Below, in pieces: positions 1 to 6,102 of a DNA stretch of 10,121 bases. Every line of letters starts with the position of its first letter. The stretch's first letter is position 1. The notes beneath the pieces were generated by a model, which worked only from the letters and a program-made list of their open reading frames with translations, did not search any database and had not been told where the DNA came from. The position numbers were made by a program, and so were the translations under genes. This stretch comes from JAAFIP01 sp043769005 (GTDB lineage: Bacteria > Pseudomonadota > Gammaproteobacteria > Burkholderiales > Burkholderiaceae_C). The stretch lies in contig JAYVJV010000046.1 of the NCBI GenBank assembly GCA_043769005.1, forward strand, positions 1 to 10,121. The letters run 5' to 3'.

Positions 1-1
1 C

Positions 2-2017
2 GTTCTGTTCAAGAAGTTCGCTGGCATCGACGTGTTCGACCTGGAGCTGAACGAAAACAACCTGGACAAGCTGGTCGACATCATCGCCGCGCTGGAGCCG
101 ACCTTTGGCGGCATCAACCTGGAAGACATCAAGGCGCCGGACTGCTTTTACGTCGAGCGCAAGCTGCGCGAGCGCATGAAGATCCCGGTGTTCCACGATG
201 ACCAGCACGGCACCGCCATTGTGGTGGGCGCGGCTATTTTGAACGGTCTCAAAGTCGTGGGCAAAGACCCGAAAAAAATCAAACTGGTGACCAGCGGCGC
301 GGGCGCTGCGGCCCTGGCCTGTCTGGGCCTGCTGCTCAAGCTGGGCATTCCGCGTGAAAACATTTTCGTCACCGACCTGGCGGGCGTAGTTTACGAAGGC
401 CGCACCGAGCTGATGGACGAGGACAAGATTCAGTTTGTGCAAAAAACCTCGGCCCGCACGCTGGGCGAGATCATTGAAGGGGCCGACGTGTTCCTGGGCC
501 TCTCCGCAGGCGGTGTGCTCAAGCCCGAGATGGTGAAAAAGATGGCGGCCCGGCCACTCATTTTGGCGCTGGCCAACCCCACACCCGAGATCACCCCCGA
601 AGAGGTGCGCGCTGTGCGCGACGATGTGGTCATGGCTACTGGCCGCTCGGACTACCCGAACCAGGTGAATAACGTTCTGTGCTTCCCCTACATCTTCCGT
701 GGCGCGCTCGATAGCGGTGCCACCACCATCACGGTAGAGATGGAAATTGCTGCTGTGCACGCCATTGCCCAGCTGGCACAGCAAGAACAAAGCGATGTGG
801 TGGCTGCCGCCTATGTGGGCGAGCAACTGGCCTTTGGCGCGGACTACCTGATCCCCAAGCCGTTTGACCCACGCCTGATGATGATGATTGCCACCGCCGT
901 GGCCAAGGCCGCTGCCGACAGCGGCGTGGCGCTGCGCCCGATTACCGACATGGAGGCCTACCGCGAGCGCCTGCAAAACTTTGTCTACGCCTCCGGCACC
1001 ACCATGAAGCCTATTTTTGCGGCCGCCAAAAAGGCCAGCAAAAAACGCGTGGTCTACGCCGAGGGCGAGGAAGAGCGCGTGCTGCGCGCCTGCCAGATCG
1101 TGCAGGACGAAGGCGTTGCCCGACCTATTCTGATTGGCCGCCCGGCCGTGATCGCCGAGCGCATCGAAAAATTTGGCCTGCGCCTCAAAGCAGGCACCGA
1201 CTATGACGTGGTCAACGTAGAGCAAGACGACCGTTACCGCGATTTTTGGCAAACCTACCACCGCATGACCGAGCGCAAAGGCGTGACAGTACAGATGGCC
1301 AAGATCGAAATGCGCCGTCGCCTGACCCTGATTGGCGCGATGATGGTGCACAAGGGTTTCGCCGACGGCATGATTTGCGGCACCTGGGGCACCACCGCCA
1401 TGCATCTGCACTATGTGGATCAGGTCATCGGCAAGCGCGCGGGCGGCGGTGCCAGCCAGCCCCACGAAGTGCCGGTATACGCCTGCATGAACGGCCTGGT
1501 ACTGCCCGAGCGCCAGGTGTTTTTGGTGGACACCCATGTTAACTACGACCCTACCGCGGCTGAGCTGGCCGAGATTACCGTCATGGCCGCTGAAGAAATG
1601 GTGCGCTTTGGCATCAAACCCAAAGCGGCCTTGCTGTCGCACAGCAATTTTGGCTCCAGCGACAAGCCCAGCGCCGTCAAAATGCGCCAGGTGCTCGACC
1701 TGCTGCGCGTGCAAGCGCCCTGGCTGGAGGTCGATGGCGAAATGCATGGCGACGTGGCACTGGACACCAGCGCACGCAAAGCCATCATGCCCAACAGCAG
1801 TTTGGCTGGTGAAGCCAATTTGCTGGTGCTGCCCAACATCGACGCTGCCAACATTAGTTACAACCTGCTCAAGACGGCGGCGGGTGGCAATATCGCCATT
1901 GGGCCGGTGCTGCTGGGCTGCGCCGCGCCGGTGCATATTCTTACCGCCAGCACGACCGTGCGTCGTATTGTCAACATGACTGCGCTCACCGTTGCAGATG
2001 CAAATGCCAGTCGATAG
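2..2017 (+). CDS. maeB: NADP-dependent malic enzyme, MaeB type (5' partial)
   Basis: Oxidatively decarboxylates malate to pyruvate with reduction of NADP, in the cytoplasm, linking the TCA cycle to pyruvate and NADPH supply. The frame is open from base 2 and begins at VLFKKFAGIDVFD, which in MaeB proteins lies about 90-100 residues from the N-terminus; 671 codons remain, against 759 residues in E. coli MaeB, so only the start is missing. Visible in order: end of the malic N-domain with EPTFGGINLEDIKAPDCF; the catalytic segment FHDDQHGTA (bases 191-217); the NADP-binding loop TSGAGAAA (about 290-313); ANPTPEI; then from about 1004 a C-terminal phosphotransacetylase-like domain (MKPIFAAAKKASKKRVVYAEGEEER) running to the stop. 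In MaeB this domain is known as a regulatory acetyl-CoA-binding module rather than an active transacetylase. No frameshift is seen. The identification is secure; NADP rather than NAD preference is inferred from the family. Confidence 0.95.
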   Translation, partial: VLFKKFAGIDVFDLELNENNLDKLVDIIAALEPTFGGINLEDIKAPDCFYVERKLRERMKIPVFHDDQHGTAIVVGAAILNGLKVVGKDPKKIKLVTSGAGAAALACLGLLLKLGIPRENIFVTDLAGVVYEGRTELMDEDKIQFVQKTSARTLGEIIEGADVFLGLSAGGVLKPEMVKKMAARPLILALANPTPEITPEEVRAVRDDVVMATGRSDYPNQVNNVLCFPYIFRGALDSGATTITVEMEIAAVHAIAQLAQQEQSDVVAAAYVGEQLAFGADYLIPKPFDPRLMMMIATAVAKAAADSGVALRPITDMEAYRERLQNFVYASGTTMKPIFAAAKKASKKRVVYAEGEEERVLRACQIVQDEGVARPILIGRPAVIAERIEKFGLRLKAGTDYDVVNVEQDDRYRDFWQTYHRMTERKGVTVQMAKIEMRRRLTLIGAMMVHKGFADGMICGTWGTTAMHLHYVDQVIGKRAGGGASQPHEVPVYACMNGLVLPERQVFLVDTHVNYDPTAAELAEITVMAAEEMVRFGIKPKAALLSHSNFGSSDKPSAVKMRQVLDLLRVQAPWLEVDGEMHGDVALDTSARKAIMPNSSLAGEANLLVLPNIDAANISYNLLKTAAGGNIAIGPVLLGCAAPVHILTASTTVRRIVNMTALTVADANASR

Positions 2018-2076
2018 GTTTAGAACTAAAAGTTAGCGCCAACTAATTATAAAAACAAAAGTTTAATAAAGCCCTG

Positions 2077-2117
2077 TTTGCAGTATCTTTACCCTGCAAA
2101 GTACTTGCATTTTTTTT
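2077..2117 (+). terminator. Candidate intrinsic terminator after maeB, with a competing hairpin
   Basis: TGCAA (2095-2099), loop AGTAC, TTGCA (2105-2109) is followed directly by eight T (2110-2117), 60 bases past the maeB stop. The stem is only five pairs and AT-rich, so strength is doubtful. An upstream arm TTTGCAG (2077-2083) pairs perfectly with CTGCAAA (2094-2100), which includes the left arm of the terminator stem, so the two hairpins exclude each other. That is the geometry of an antiterminator/terminator pair, but it may be chance in an AT-rich gap. Confidence 0.4.
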
Positions 2118-2270
2118 CGATTCCGCTGACAATATACGTCTTGGAATCTCGGGTTTTCCCGTACTTTTAAGGCGCTCATGCCTGATTCTGTAATACTCAC
2201 GCTCTTTTGATCGTGCGTGTTGGACTTGATACGCATCTATAAGCATCTCTGTATGCACTGGAATGAAACT

Positions 2271-2684
2271 GTGAAACGCTTTTTTGCTGTTCGGTTGGTT
2301 GGCGCATACTTACTTACTTTCGTCTTGGCTTGCGTGGGTTTGACTTCAGCGTATGCCAAGGGTCCAGGTTTATCGGAGCTGGTAACCGGCAAAGGTGCCA
2401 CAGTCAGTGTTCTTGATTTACCCAAACAAGGCCGCGAAACCTATGAATTGATTTTAAAGGGTGGCCCATTTGCTTACGACAAAGACGGCACCGTGTTTGG
2501 CAACCGCGAGCGGGTTTTGCCTGCTGAAAAGCGGGGCTACTACCGCGAATACACGGTCAAAACACCGTACGCCCGCACCCGTGGCGCGAAACGCATTGTG
2601 TGCGGTGGCAATAAACCTACGGCCCCAGAGGCCTGTTATTACACCGAAGACCACTACGCCAGCTTCAAGCGCATCGTCAAATGA
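2271..2684 (+). CDS. Secreted guanyl-specific ribonuclease, RNase Sa/barnase family
   Basis: Small secreted endoribonuclease that would cleave RNA 3' of guanosine. From the GTG at 2271 it has 137 residues: a Sec signal peptide (MKRFFAVRL, hydrophobic core, AYA|KG at about residue 29) and a mature domain of about 108. The domain follows Streptomyces RNase Sa closely: LPKQ, GGPFAYDKDGTVFGNRE, LPAEKRGYYREYTV, ARTRGAKRIV and YYTEDHYASF. The equivalents of the guanine-binding Glu (NRE, E80), the catalytic Glu (REYTV, E93), both active-site Arg (R104, R108) and the catalytic His (DHY, H128) are all present, so it should be active. C111 and C122 could form a disulfide. The start is uncertain: ATG at 2253 and GTG at 2217 are in frame upstream; 2271 gives the most typical signal peptide and has GGA eight bases before it. 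The barstar-type gene 69 bases downstream supports the function. The preceding gap and first codons are AT-richer than the neighbours. Confidence 0.88.
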   Translation: MKRFFAVRLVGAYLLTFVLACVGLTSAYAKGPGLSELVTGKGATVSVLDLPKQGRETYELILKGGPFAYDKDGTVFGNRERVLPAEKRGYYREYTVKTPYARTRGAKRIVCGGNKPTAPEACYYTEDHYASFKRIVK

Positions 2685-2753
2685 TGCACCCGCAAGCCCA
2701 AGCCTAGTCACCCATTTTCTGATTTAATTTTTGTAAAAGGAGCGGAGCGCACC

Positions 2754-3308
2754 ATGTCACTTCGTACCGTGAAGACCAATATCGTCCAGTCCATTCGCGC
2801 CCACCGCGTGATCGACTTGCAAACCAGTGCTACCGAGCTGGGGCACCACTTTCTGTATGCCAATCTGGGCAACGCCCAGACTAAACAGGACGTGCTGGAT
2901 ACCATCGCCACGCAGTTTACGTTTCCGCAGCATTTTGGCAAAAACTACGATGCGCTGTATGACTGCATGACCGACCCGCTGCACAAGTCTGGCTCGCAGC
3001 CAGGCTTTGTGGTGGTGCTGGAGCACATTCCTGCCAATGCCAAGTTTGACAAAGAAGCCCGTGAGCAGCTGCTGGACATCTTTCGCGATGTGTCCGAGTA
3101 CTGGCACGACCGCAAGATTCCGTTTCGCTGCTTCTACTCGTTTGCCGTAGCCCGCACGGCAGACGGCAAAACCGCCGCCGCCGCAGAAAGCACCGAGGGT
3201 GCGGAGCCTACCGAAAAAATGCCCACCGACAAGCTGGTCGATGTGTCGCCACTGGCGCTGCGCATGAGCAGCCCATTTAACGCGGGTTATTGGCTTAGCG
3301 CGGCGTAA
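2754..3308 (+). CDS. Barstar-family ribonuclease inhibitor with long C-terminal tail
   Basis: Cytoplasmic inhibitor expected to bind and block the ribonuclease encoded just upstream, protecting the producer before secretion. The core (about residues 30-130) matches barstar: HHFLYANLG as the first strand, FTFPQHFGKNYDALYDCMTD as the inhibitory helix, VVVLEHI as a central strand and RCFYSF at the end. D66 and D70 in NYDALYD correspond to barstar Asp35 and Asp39, which contact the barnase active site; barstar Trp38 is Tyr here. At 184 residues it is twice the classical length (about 90): there are about 30 extra N-terminal residues and about 54 at the C-terminus, made of an Ala/Glu/Thr-rich linker (131-160) and a hydrophobic end, VSPLALRMSSPFNAGYW. 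Translation signals are strong: AAGGAG at 2737-2742 and GGAG at 2744-2747 precede the ATG. This contrasts with the weak start of the RNase and would favour excess inhibitor. Confidence 0.9.
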   Translation: MSLRTVKTNIVQSIRAHRVIDLQTSATELGHHFLYANLGNAQTKQDVLDTIATQFTFPQHFGKNYDALYDCMTDPLHKSGSQPGFVVVLEHIPANAKFDKEAREQLLDIFRDVSEYWHDRKIPFRCFYSFAVARTADGKTAAAAESTEGAEPTEKMPTDKLVDVSPLALRMSSPFNAGYWLSAA

Positions 3309-3354
3309 GCCATTATAAACAATGCGCAAGCAGCTACAAAAATAGTAGCAGCTA
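3305..3354 (-). repeat. Degenerate short intergenic repeat with imperfect hairpin
   Basis: The short gap between the convergent barstar and transporter genes holds, read on the minus strand, TAGCTGCTTGCGCATTGTTT followed by ATAATGGCTTA. This aligns with the plus-strand element at 5438-5481 with about 25 of 31 positions identical and one gap. It also contains an inverted repeat, GCAGCTAC (3330-3337) and GTAGCAGC (3345-3352), with one mismatch and an A-rich seven-base loop, overlapping the last codon of the transporter gene. It might act as a weak bidirectional terminator, but there is no T-tract on either side. Its relation to a Comamonadaceae repeat family is from memory. Confidence 0.5.
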
Positions 3355-4266
3355 CTTCCTGTTTACCAGTACTATGCCTACGCCTACCAGGGCCACGGCG
3401 ATCAACAAACCTGGTGTCACGGGTTCGTGCAACCACCACGCACCAAACAGCAGTGCAAAAATGGGCGTAAGAAACACAAACGCGCTGAGTTTGCCTGCGG
3501 GGTAGCGCCCGAGCAACCACATCCAGGCCAAGTAGCTGGCAAACGCACCCACGATGGTTTGCAGCAACAGGGACGCAATGCTAAAGCCGGACCATGACAC
3601 GCTCCAGCGCTCACCCAGTGCGATGGAGACCAGCGGCAAAATCAACGCACTCAAAGCAATTTGGTAGAACAGCAGTTGCTCGGCCGAGGTGCGGGCCAGG
3701 GCGCTAGAGCGAATCACCACGGTCGTCAGCCCCCACAACATGCCTGCGCACAGCGCCAGTGCGTCACCCCACCATGGCTGGGTGCTGTTGCCCAGGCCAT
3801 CCCAAAAGGCAAAGACCACGGCGGCAAAGGCACAGGCTAGACCTAACCATTGCAGCGGGCGCAGGCGTTCGCTGGCCACAAAAAAGGGCAACACGGCCGC
3901 CACCCAAAACGGTGCCGTATATAAAAACACCGTCAGGCGGGAAGCACTGGAAAACTGCAAACCGGTATAGATGCAGACAAACTCCCCGGCAAACAAAGCC
4001 CCCGCCAGCAAGCCCGGGCCCAGGGTGCCATCACGCGGTACCAAACTCACTTTGCGCCAGCGACTCCACAGCCATAACAGCAGCGTAGCTCCGGCAAAAC
4101 GCAGCGCGGCCTGAAAGACGGGTGGCACTTCGGGCACGGTGGCTTTGATAAGCACTTGCTGAAAGCCCCAGAACAGGCAGCAAGCCAGCAGCAAGGTGTA
4201 GGCCAGTGGGTCTAGGTGATCTTTACGAACGGGCATGGTGTGGGCGCAGGGCGTTAGGGGTGGCAT
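3352..4266 (-). CDS. EamA/DMT-superfamily inner-membrane transporter
   Basis: Member of the drug/metabolite transporter superfamily, probably an exporter of a small metabolite; the substrate cannot be read from sequence. The 304 residues have the expected ten hydrophobic helices in two homologous EamA halves, about 24-155 and 168-302. The first half starts with LLLACCLFWGFQQVLIK and contains the conserved helix pair around LFAGEFVCIYTGLQFSSASR and FLYTAPFWVAAVLP. The second half ends with the typical LTPIFALLFGAWWLHEP and a last helix reaching VLVNRK. The length is normal. The start could be the ATG at 4264-4266 or the one ten codons later (4234-4236), giving MPVRKDHLDPLAYTLL; neither has a recognisable ribosome binding site, and the shorter form looks more like an ordinary EamA N-terminus. 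It is convergent with the barstar gene and divergent from the peptidase gene, so it is probably a single-gene unit. Confidence 0.9.
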   Translation of the reverse strand: MPPLTPCAHTMPVRKDHLDPLAYTLLLACCLFWGFQQVLIKATVPEVPPVFQAALRFAGATLLLWLWSRWRKVSLVPRDGTLGPGLLAGALFAGEFVCIYTGLQFSSASRLTVFLYTAPFWVAAVLPFFVASERLRPLQWLGLACAFAAVVFAFWDGLGNSTQPWWGDALALCAGMLWGLTTVVIRSSALARTSAEQLLFYQIALSALILPLVSIALGERWSVSWSGFSIASLLLQTIVGAFASYLAWMWLLGRYPAGKLSAFVFLTPIFALLFGAWWLHEPVTPGLLIAVALVGVGIVLVNRK

Positions 4267-4301
4267 GTGAGTCTACACGCCCGAGCAGGGCGGAACACCA
4301 T

Positions 4302-4329
4302 CCGACAGCAGCCCAAGCTGGGGGATAAT
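4302..4329 (+). promoter_or_regulatory. Candidate sigma-70 promoter for the M14 peptidase gene
   Basis: CCGACA (4302-4307) and GATAAT (4324-4329) are spaced 16 bases apart in the 70-base gap between the divergent genes. Each box matches consensus at four or five of six positions. Transcription would begin close to the ATG at 4337, implying a very short or leaderless message, and the GGGGGA at 4320-4325 would then not serve as a ribosome binding site. The two readings conflict, hence low confidence. Confidence 0.25.
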
Positions 4330-4336
4330 CTGATTT

Positions 4337-5233
4337 ATGCATAAAACCGTACGTTTATTGATCGCATTTGTTTCTACTGTGTTTGCCACTGTCAGCCAGG
4401 CCGTGCCCACCCCTGCTTGTGATGAGTTCGTTCGCAAGCTGCCCAACGTCAATGCCGCCATCTGCCAGGCCGCGCAGATGCAAGACTCGGGCGCGCGCTC
4501 GGTCAAGGGGCAACCCCTGTGGGTGCGCGATATGCCGATCGCCAACGCCAAACTCAAGGTTTTGGTGGTCGGCGGCATCCATGGCGACGAGCTGTCTTCC
4601 GCATCGCTGGCGCTGCACTGGATCGCCATGGCGCAAGAGATACCAGCACAGACCCATTGGCGTTTTGTGCCCCTGCTCAACCCAGATGGCTTGCTGACTG
4701 TCCCCGCGCGGCGCACTAATGCGCGCGGGGTTGATTTGAACCGCAATTTCCCCACCCCCCATTGGGAGAAAGAAGCGCCAATTTACTGGGAGAAAAAAGT
4801 CAAGCGCGACCCGCGCCGCTGGCCGGGCAACAAGCCCCTGAGCGAGCCTGAGGCCAAGTATTTGCATGACGAGATGGAAAAGTTTAAGCCCGACATGATC
4901 GTCAGCATTCACGCTCCTTATGGCGTGCTCGACTTTGACGGCCCGATTACCCCGCCGACCAAACTGGGACGCCTGTTTCTGGACCAGGTTGGCATATTCC
5001 CCGGCAGCCTGGGCAACTACGGCGGCGTACACAAGGGCATGCCGGTCGTCACCATCGAGCTGCCCAGCGCCTTTCGCACACCACTGGTGGGCGAGATGCG
5101 CCAGATGTGGATCGACCTGCTACGCTGGCAAAACGAGCGCCTGTTACAGCCGCGTGCTGAACAAAAGGCCAAGACACTGCCTGTCATACAGCCATCACCC
5201 GTGGCACGGCCCGCGTGGAGCCCCAAGTCCTGA
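4337..5233 (+). CDS. Exported M14-family zinc peptidase (MpaA-like)
   Basis: Zinc metallopeptidase of the carboxypeptidase A fold, closest in motif pattern to murein peptide amidase A, which cleaves the D-Glu/diaminopimelate bond of murein peptides. The 298 residues start with a signal peptide (MHKTVRLLIAFVSTVFATVSQA|VP, cut near 22), so it should act in the periplasm; E. coli MpaA is cytoplasmic, so the role may differ. Zinc ligands are H82 and E85 (GGIHGDE) and H192 (SIHAP). The substrate-binding stretch RRTNARGVDLNRNFP (about 125-139) and the catalytic Glu E241 in VTIELPS are present, so the enzyme looks intact. C28 and C43 could form a disulfide. The C-terminus (272-298) is a Pro/Lys/Gln-rich tail outside the domain. 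A start at 4337 gives a good signal peptide, with GGGGGA at 4320-4325. It seems to be transcribed alone. Peptidoglycan-peptide recycling or remodelling is an inference; a general carboxypeptidase role is possible. Confidence 0.87.
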   Translation: MHKTVRLLIAFVSTVFATVSQAVPTPACDEFVRKLPNVNAAICQAAQMQDSGARSVKGQPLWVRDMPIANAKLKVLVVGGIHGDELSSASLALHWIAMAQEIPAQTHWRFVPLLNPDGLLTVPARRTNARGVDLNRNFPTPHWEKEAPIYWEKKVKRDPRRWPGNKPLSEPEAKYLHDEMEKFKPDMIVSIHAPYGVLDFDGPITPPTKLGRLFLDQVGIFPGSLGNYGGVHKGMPVVTIELPSAFRTPLVGEMRQMWIDLLRWQNERLLQPRAEQKAKTLPVIQPSPVARPAWSPKS

Positions 5234-5298
5234 GCCTTGACCCCCGGTCTTGGATCTGAGGTCTTTACCGAGCGGTTAATCCCCTCTCCCGCCTGCGC

Positions 5299-5327
5299 CC
5301 AAACTAGGGTTTTCATGGCCAAACTAG
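5299..5327 (+). repeat. 9-bp direct repeat CCAAACTAG, 20-bp period
   Basis: CCAAACTAG occurs at 5299-5307 and again at 5319-5327. The 20-base period is close to two helical turns, which would put both copies on the same face of DNA as protein-binding half-sites would be. No regulator is suggested by the sequence, and chance similarity is possible. Confidence 0.3.
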
Positions 5328-5424
5328 TTGCGTAATTTTCGAGCGCTCTGATTGGGTGGCGTTCGTACGTCTTATGGTTTTGCCAAACTTCCCACTCATT
5401 TTGATGGATTTGTAAAACCAGTAT

Positions 5425-5435
5425 TGCTATATAAT
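5425..5435 (+). promoter_or_regulatory. Candidate extended -10 promoter element
   Basis: TGC followed by TATATA (5425-5433), with an overlapping perfect TATAAT at 5430-5435, lies in the most AT-rich part of the gap. No good -35 sits at 16-18 bases (TTGATG at 5401-5406 is too far), so it would depend on the extended -10. It would give a leader of more than 200 bases to yajC. It overlaps the edge of the repeat relic, so it may be compositional. Confidence 0.25.
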
Positions 5436-5437
5436 TT

Positions 5438-5481
5438 ATAGCTGTTTACGCTTGTATATATTGAGTTAAAGGTCGATTTAA
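5438..5481 (+). repeat. Degenerate short intergenic repeat, second copy
   Basis: ATAGCTGTTTACGCTTGTAT and the following ATATTGAGTTAAAGG align with the minus-strand element at 3305-3340 at about 25 of 31 positions with one gap. The TAGCTG-TT-CGC-TTGT-TATA skeleton is shared. The trailing AAAGGTCGATTT extends beyond the segment shared with the first copy. Both copies lie strictly between genes, consistent with relics of a mobile or structural repeat family. Confidence 0.45.
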
Positions 5482-5612
5482 CACCTAAAAATAAACACGG
5501 AAAAAGAGGCTGTTGCATGAAAACCCTTCAAAGCTAAAGACGCGCGAACCGCCACCGCCCATTACTCTGCACGATTCATGCATTGCACAAGACCATGACA
5601 CGGGCGGCGGCA

Positions 5613-5618
5613 TACAAT
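5613..5618 (+). promoter_or_regulatory. Candidate -10 box for yajC-secD-secF
   Basis: TACAAT matches the sigma-70 -10 consensus at five of six positions and would place the transcription start near 5624-5627, directly at the foot of the following hairpin. No convincing -35 is found at 16-18 bases; TTGCAC at 5583-5588 is 24 bases away. The call rests on the -10 box and position only. Confidence 0.3.
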
Positions 5619-5626
5619 GGAGGGTT

Positions 5627-5646
5627 AGGCTCCAGTCTAGGAGCCT
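5627..5646 (+). promoter_or_regulatory. Perfect hairpin in the yajC leader
   Basis: AGGCTCC (5627-5633), loop AGTCTA, GGAGCCT (5640-5646): a seven-pair stem with five G-C pairs, no mismatch, ending 11 bases before the yajC ribosome binding site. It is followed by TTTGCTTAA, not a T-tract, so a terminator is unlikely. If transcription starts at about 5625 the stem would form the extreme 5' end of the message, where it could slow RNA decay or influence initiation. Confidence 0.5.
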
Positions 5647-5657
5647 TTGCTTAATAT

Positions 5658-5661
5658 GGAG
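5658..5661 (+). promoter_or_regulatory. Ribosome binding site deciding the yajC GTG start
   Basis: GGAG at 5658-5661 ends six bases before GTG 5668 and overlaps the ATG at 5656, which therefore is unlikely to be the start. The TTG at 5647 directly follows the hairpin and has no ribosome binding site. GTG 5668 also gives the N-terminus (M)FISTAFAQ, as I recall for related YajC proteins. Confidence 0.65.
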
Positions 5662-5667
5662 TTTTTT

Positions 5668-6000
5668 GTGTTTATTTCGACCGCTTTCGCCCAAACCGCC
5701 CCCGCCGCTGCCGCCTCTGGTGGCATGGAATCGAGCCTGATGAGCATGTTGCCGCTGATTCTCATGTTTGTCGTGCTGTATTTTGTGATGATTCGTCCGC
5801 AGATGAAAAAACAAAAAGAGCACCGCAGCATGATCGATGCACTGGCCAAGGGTGACGAGATCGTCACCGCTGGCGGCATGATTGGCAAGATATCCAAGCT
5901 GGGAGACAGCTACGTGGGCGTGGAACTGGCGCAAGGCGTGGAAGTACAGATGCAACGCAGCGCCGTAGTGCAAGTGCTACCCAAAGGCACCGTTAAGTAA
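5668..6000 (+). CDS. yajC: Preprotein translocase accessory subunit YajC
   Basis: Small single-span inner-membrane protein of the SecDF-YajC complex, which associates with SecYEG during export. From the GTG at 5668 it has 110 residues, the same as E. coli YajC. The order is a short Ala-rich periplasmic N-terminus (FISTAFAQTAPAAAASGG), one transmembrane helix (about 24-42, LMSMLPLILMFVVLYFVMI), the hallmark RPQMKKQKEH directly after it, then the cytoplasmic domain with GDEIVTAGGMIGKI (62-75) and VEVQMQRSAVVQVLPKG. The start was chosen from GGAG at 5658-5661; an ATG at 5656 and a TTG at 5647 are the alternatives. It is the first gene of yajC-secD-secF and lies 102 bases before secD. Identification is secure from the motifs and the neighbours. 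Confidence 0.95.
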   Translation: MFISTAFAQTAPAAAASGGMESSLMSMLPLILMFVVLYFVMIRPQMKKQKEHRSMIDALAKGDEIVTAGGMIGKISKLGDSYVGVELAQGVEVQMQRSAVVQVLPKGTVK

Positions 6001-6102
6001 GCGGTGTGTCAATGCAGCCATCCCGCGTGTGAGGGTGGCGCCATCTATACGGCGAGCCCCAATGCCCGTCGCCCTGTTGTTTGAACCTGAGAAGCTAGCC
6101 CT

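Larger units (their letters stand above)
5234..5667. other. 434-base intergenic region before yajC
   Basis: No credible gene is seen here. The first part (5234-5390) has ordinary composition and contains a 9-bp direct repeat (5299-5327). The middle (about 5395-5500) is strongly AT-rich and holds a repeat relic (5438-5481) and an extended -10 motif. The last part is GC-rich again and contains a TACAAT box, a perfect hairpin and the yajC ribosome binding site. In many relatives queA and tgt precede yajC (from memory); neither is present here and I see no remnant of them. Confidence 0.6.

Noticed and set aside
2150..2161. CGGG-TTTT-CCCG hairpin upstream of the RNase gene
   Set aside because: Only four pairs with no T-tract directly after; too weak to call a terminator.
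2207..2243. Promoter for the RNase gene (TTGATC/TTGGAC with TATAAG)
   Set aside because: Spacings of 25 or 12 bases do not fit a sigma-70 promoter.
2373..2390. Possible lipobox (VLAC) in the RNase signal peptide
   Set aside because: Leu at the -2 position does not fit a lipobox, and a normal AYA cleavage site follows, so a soluble secreted enzyme is more likely.
2757..3329. 190-codon open frame on the minus strand opposite barstar
   Set aside because: It mirrors the plus-strand barstar gene, has a His/Arg/Gly/Val-rich composition with no recognisable domain, and the plus-strand product is a clear family member.
4355..5032. 225-codon minus-strand open frame in the M14 peptidase gene
   Set aside because: Lies wholly inside a gene whose zinc-site motifs are intact on the other strand.
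5513..5740. 75-codon plus-strand frame running into yajC
   Set aside because: TTG start, Pro/Arg-rich product without similarity that I recognise, and it overlaps the yajC start in another frame and spans the leader hairpin.
6036..6043. TGGCGCCA palindrome between yajC and secD
   Set aside because: Eight-base perfect palindromes are expected by chance in GC-rich sequence; no second site or loop structure.
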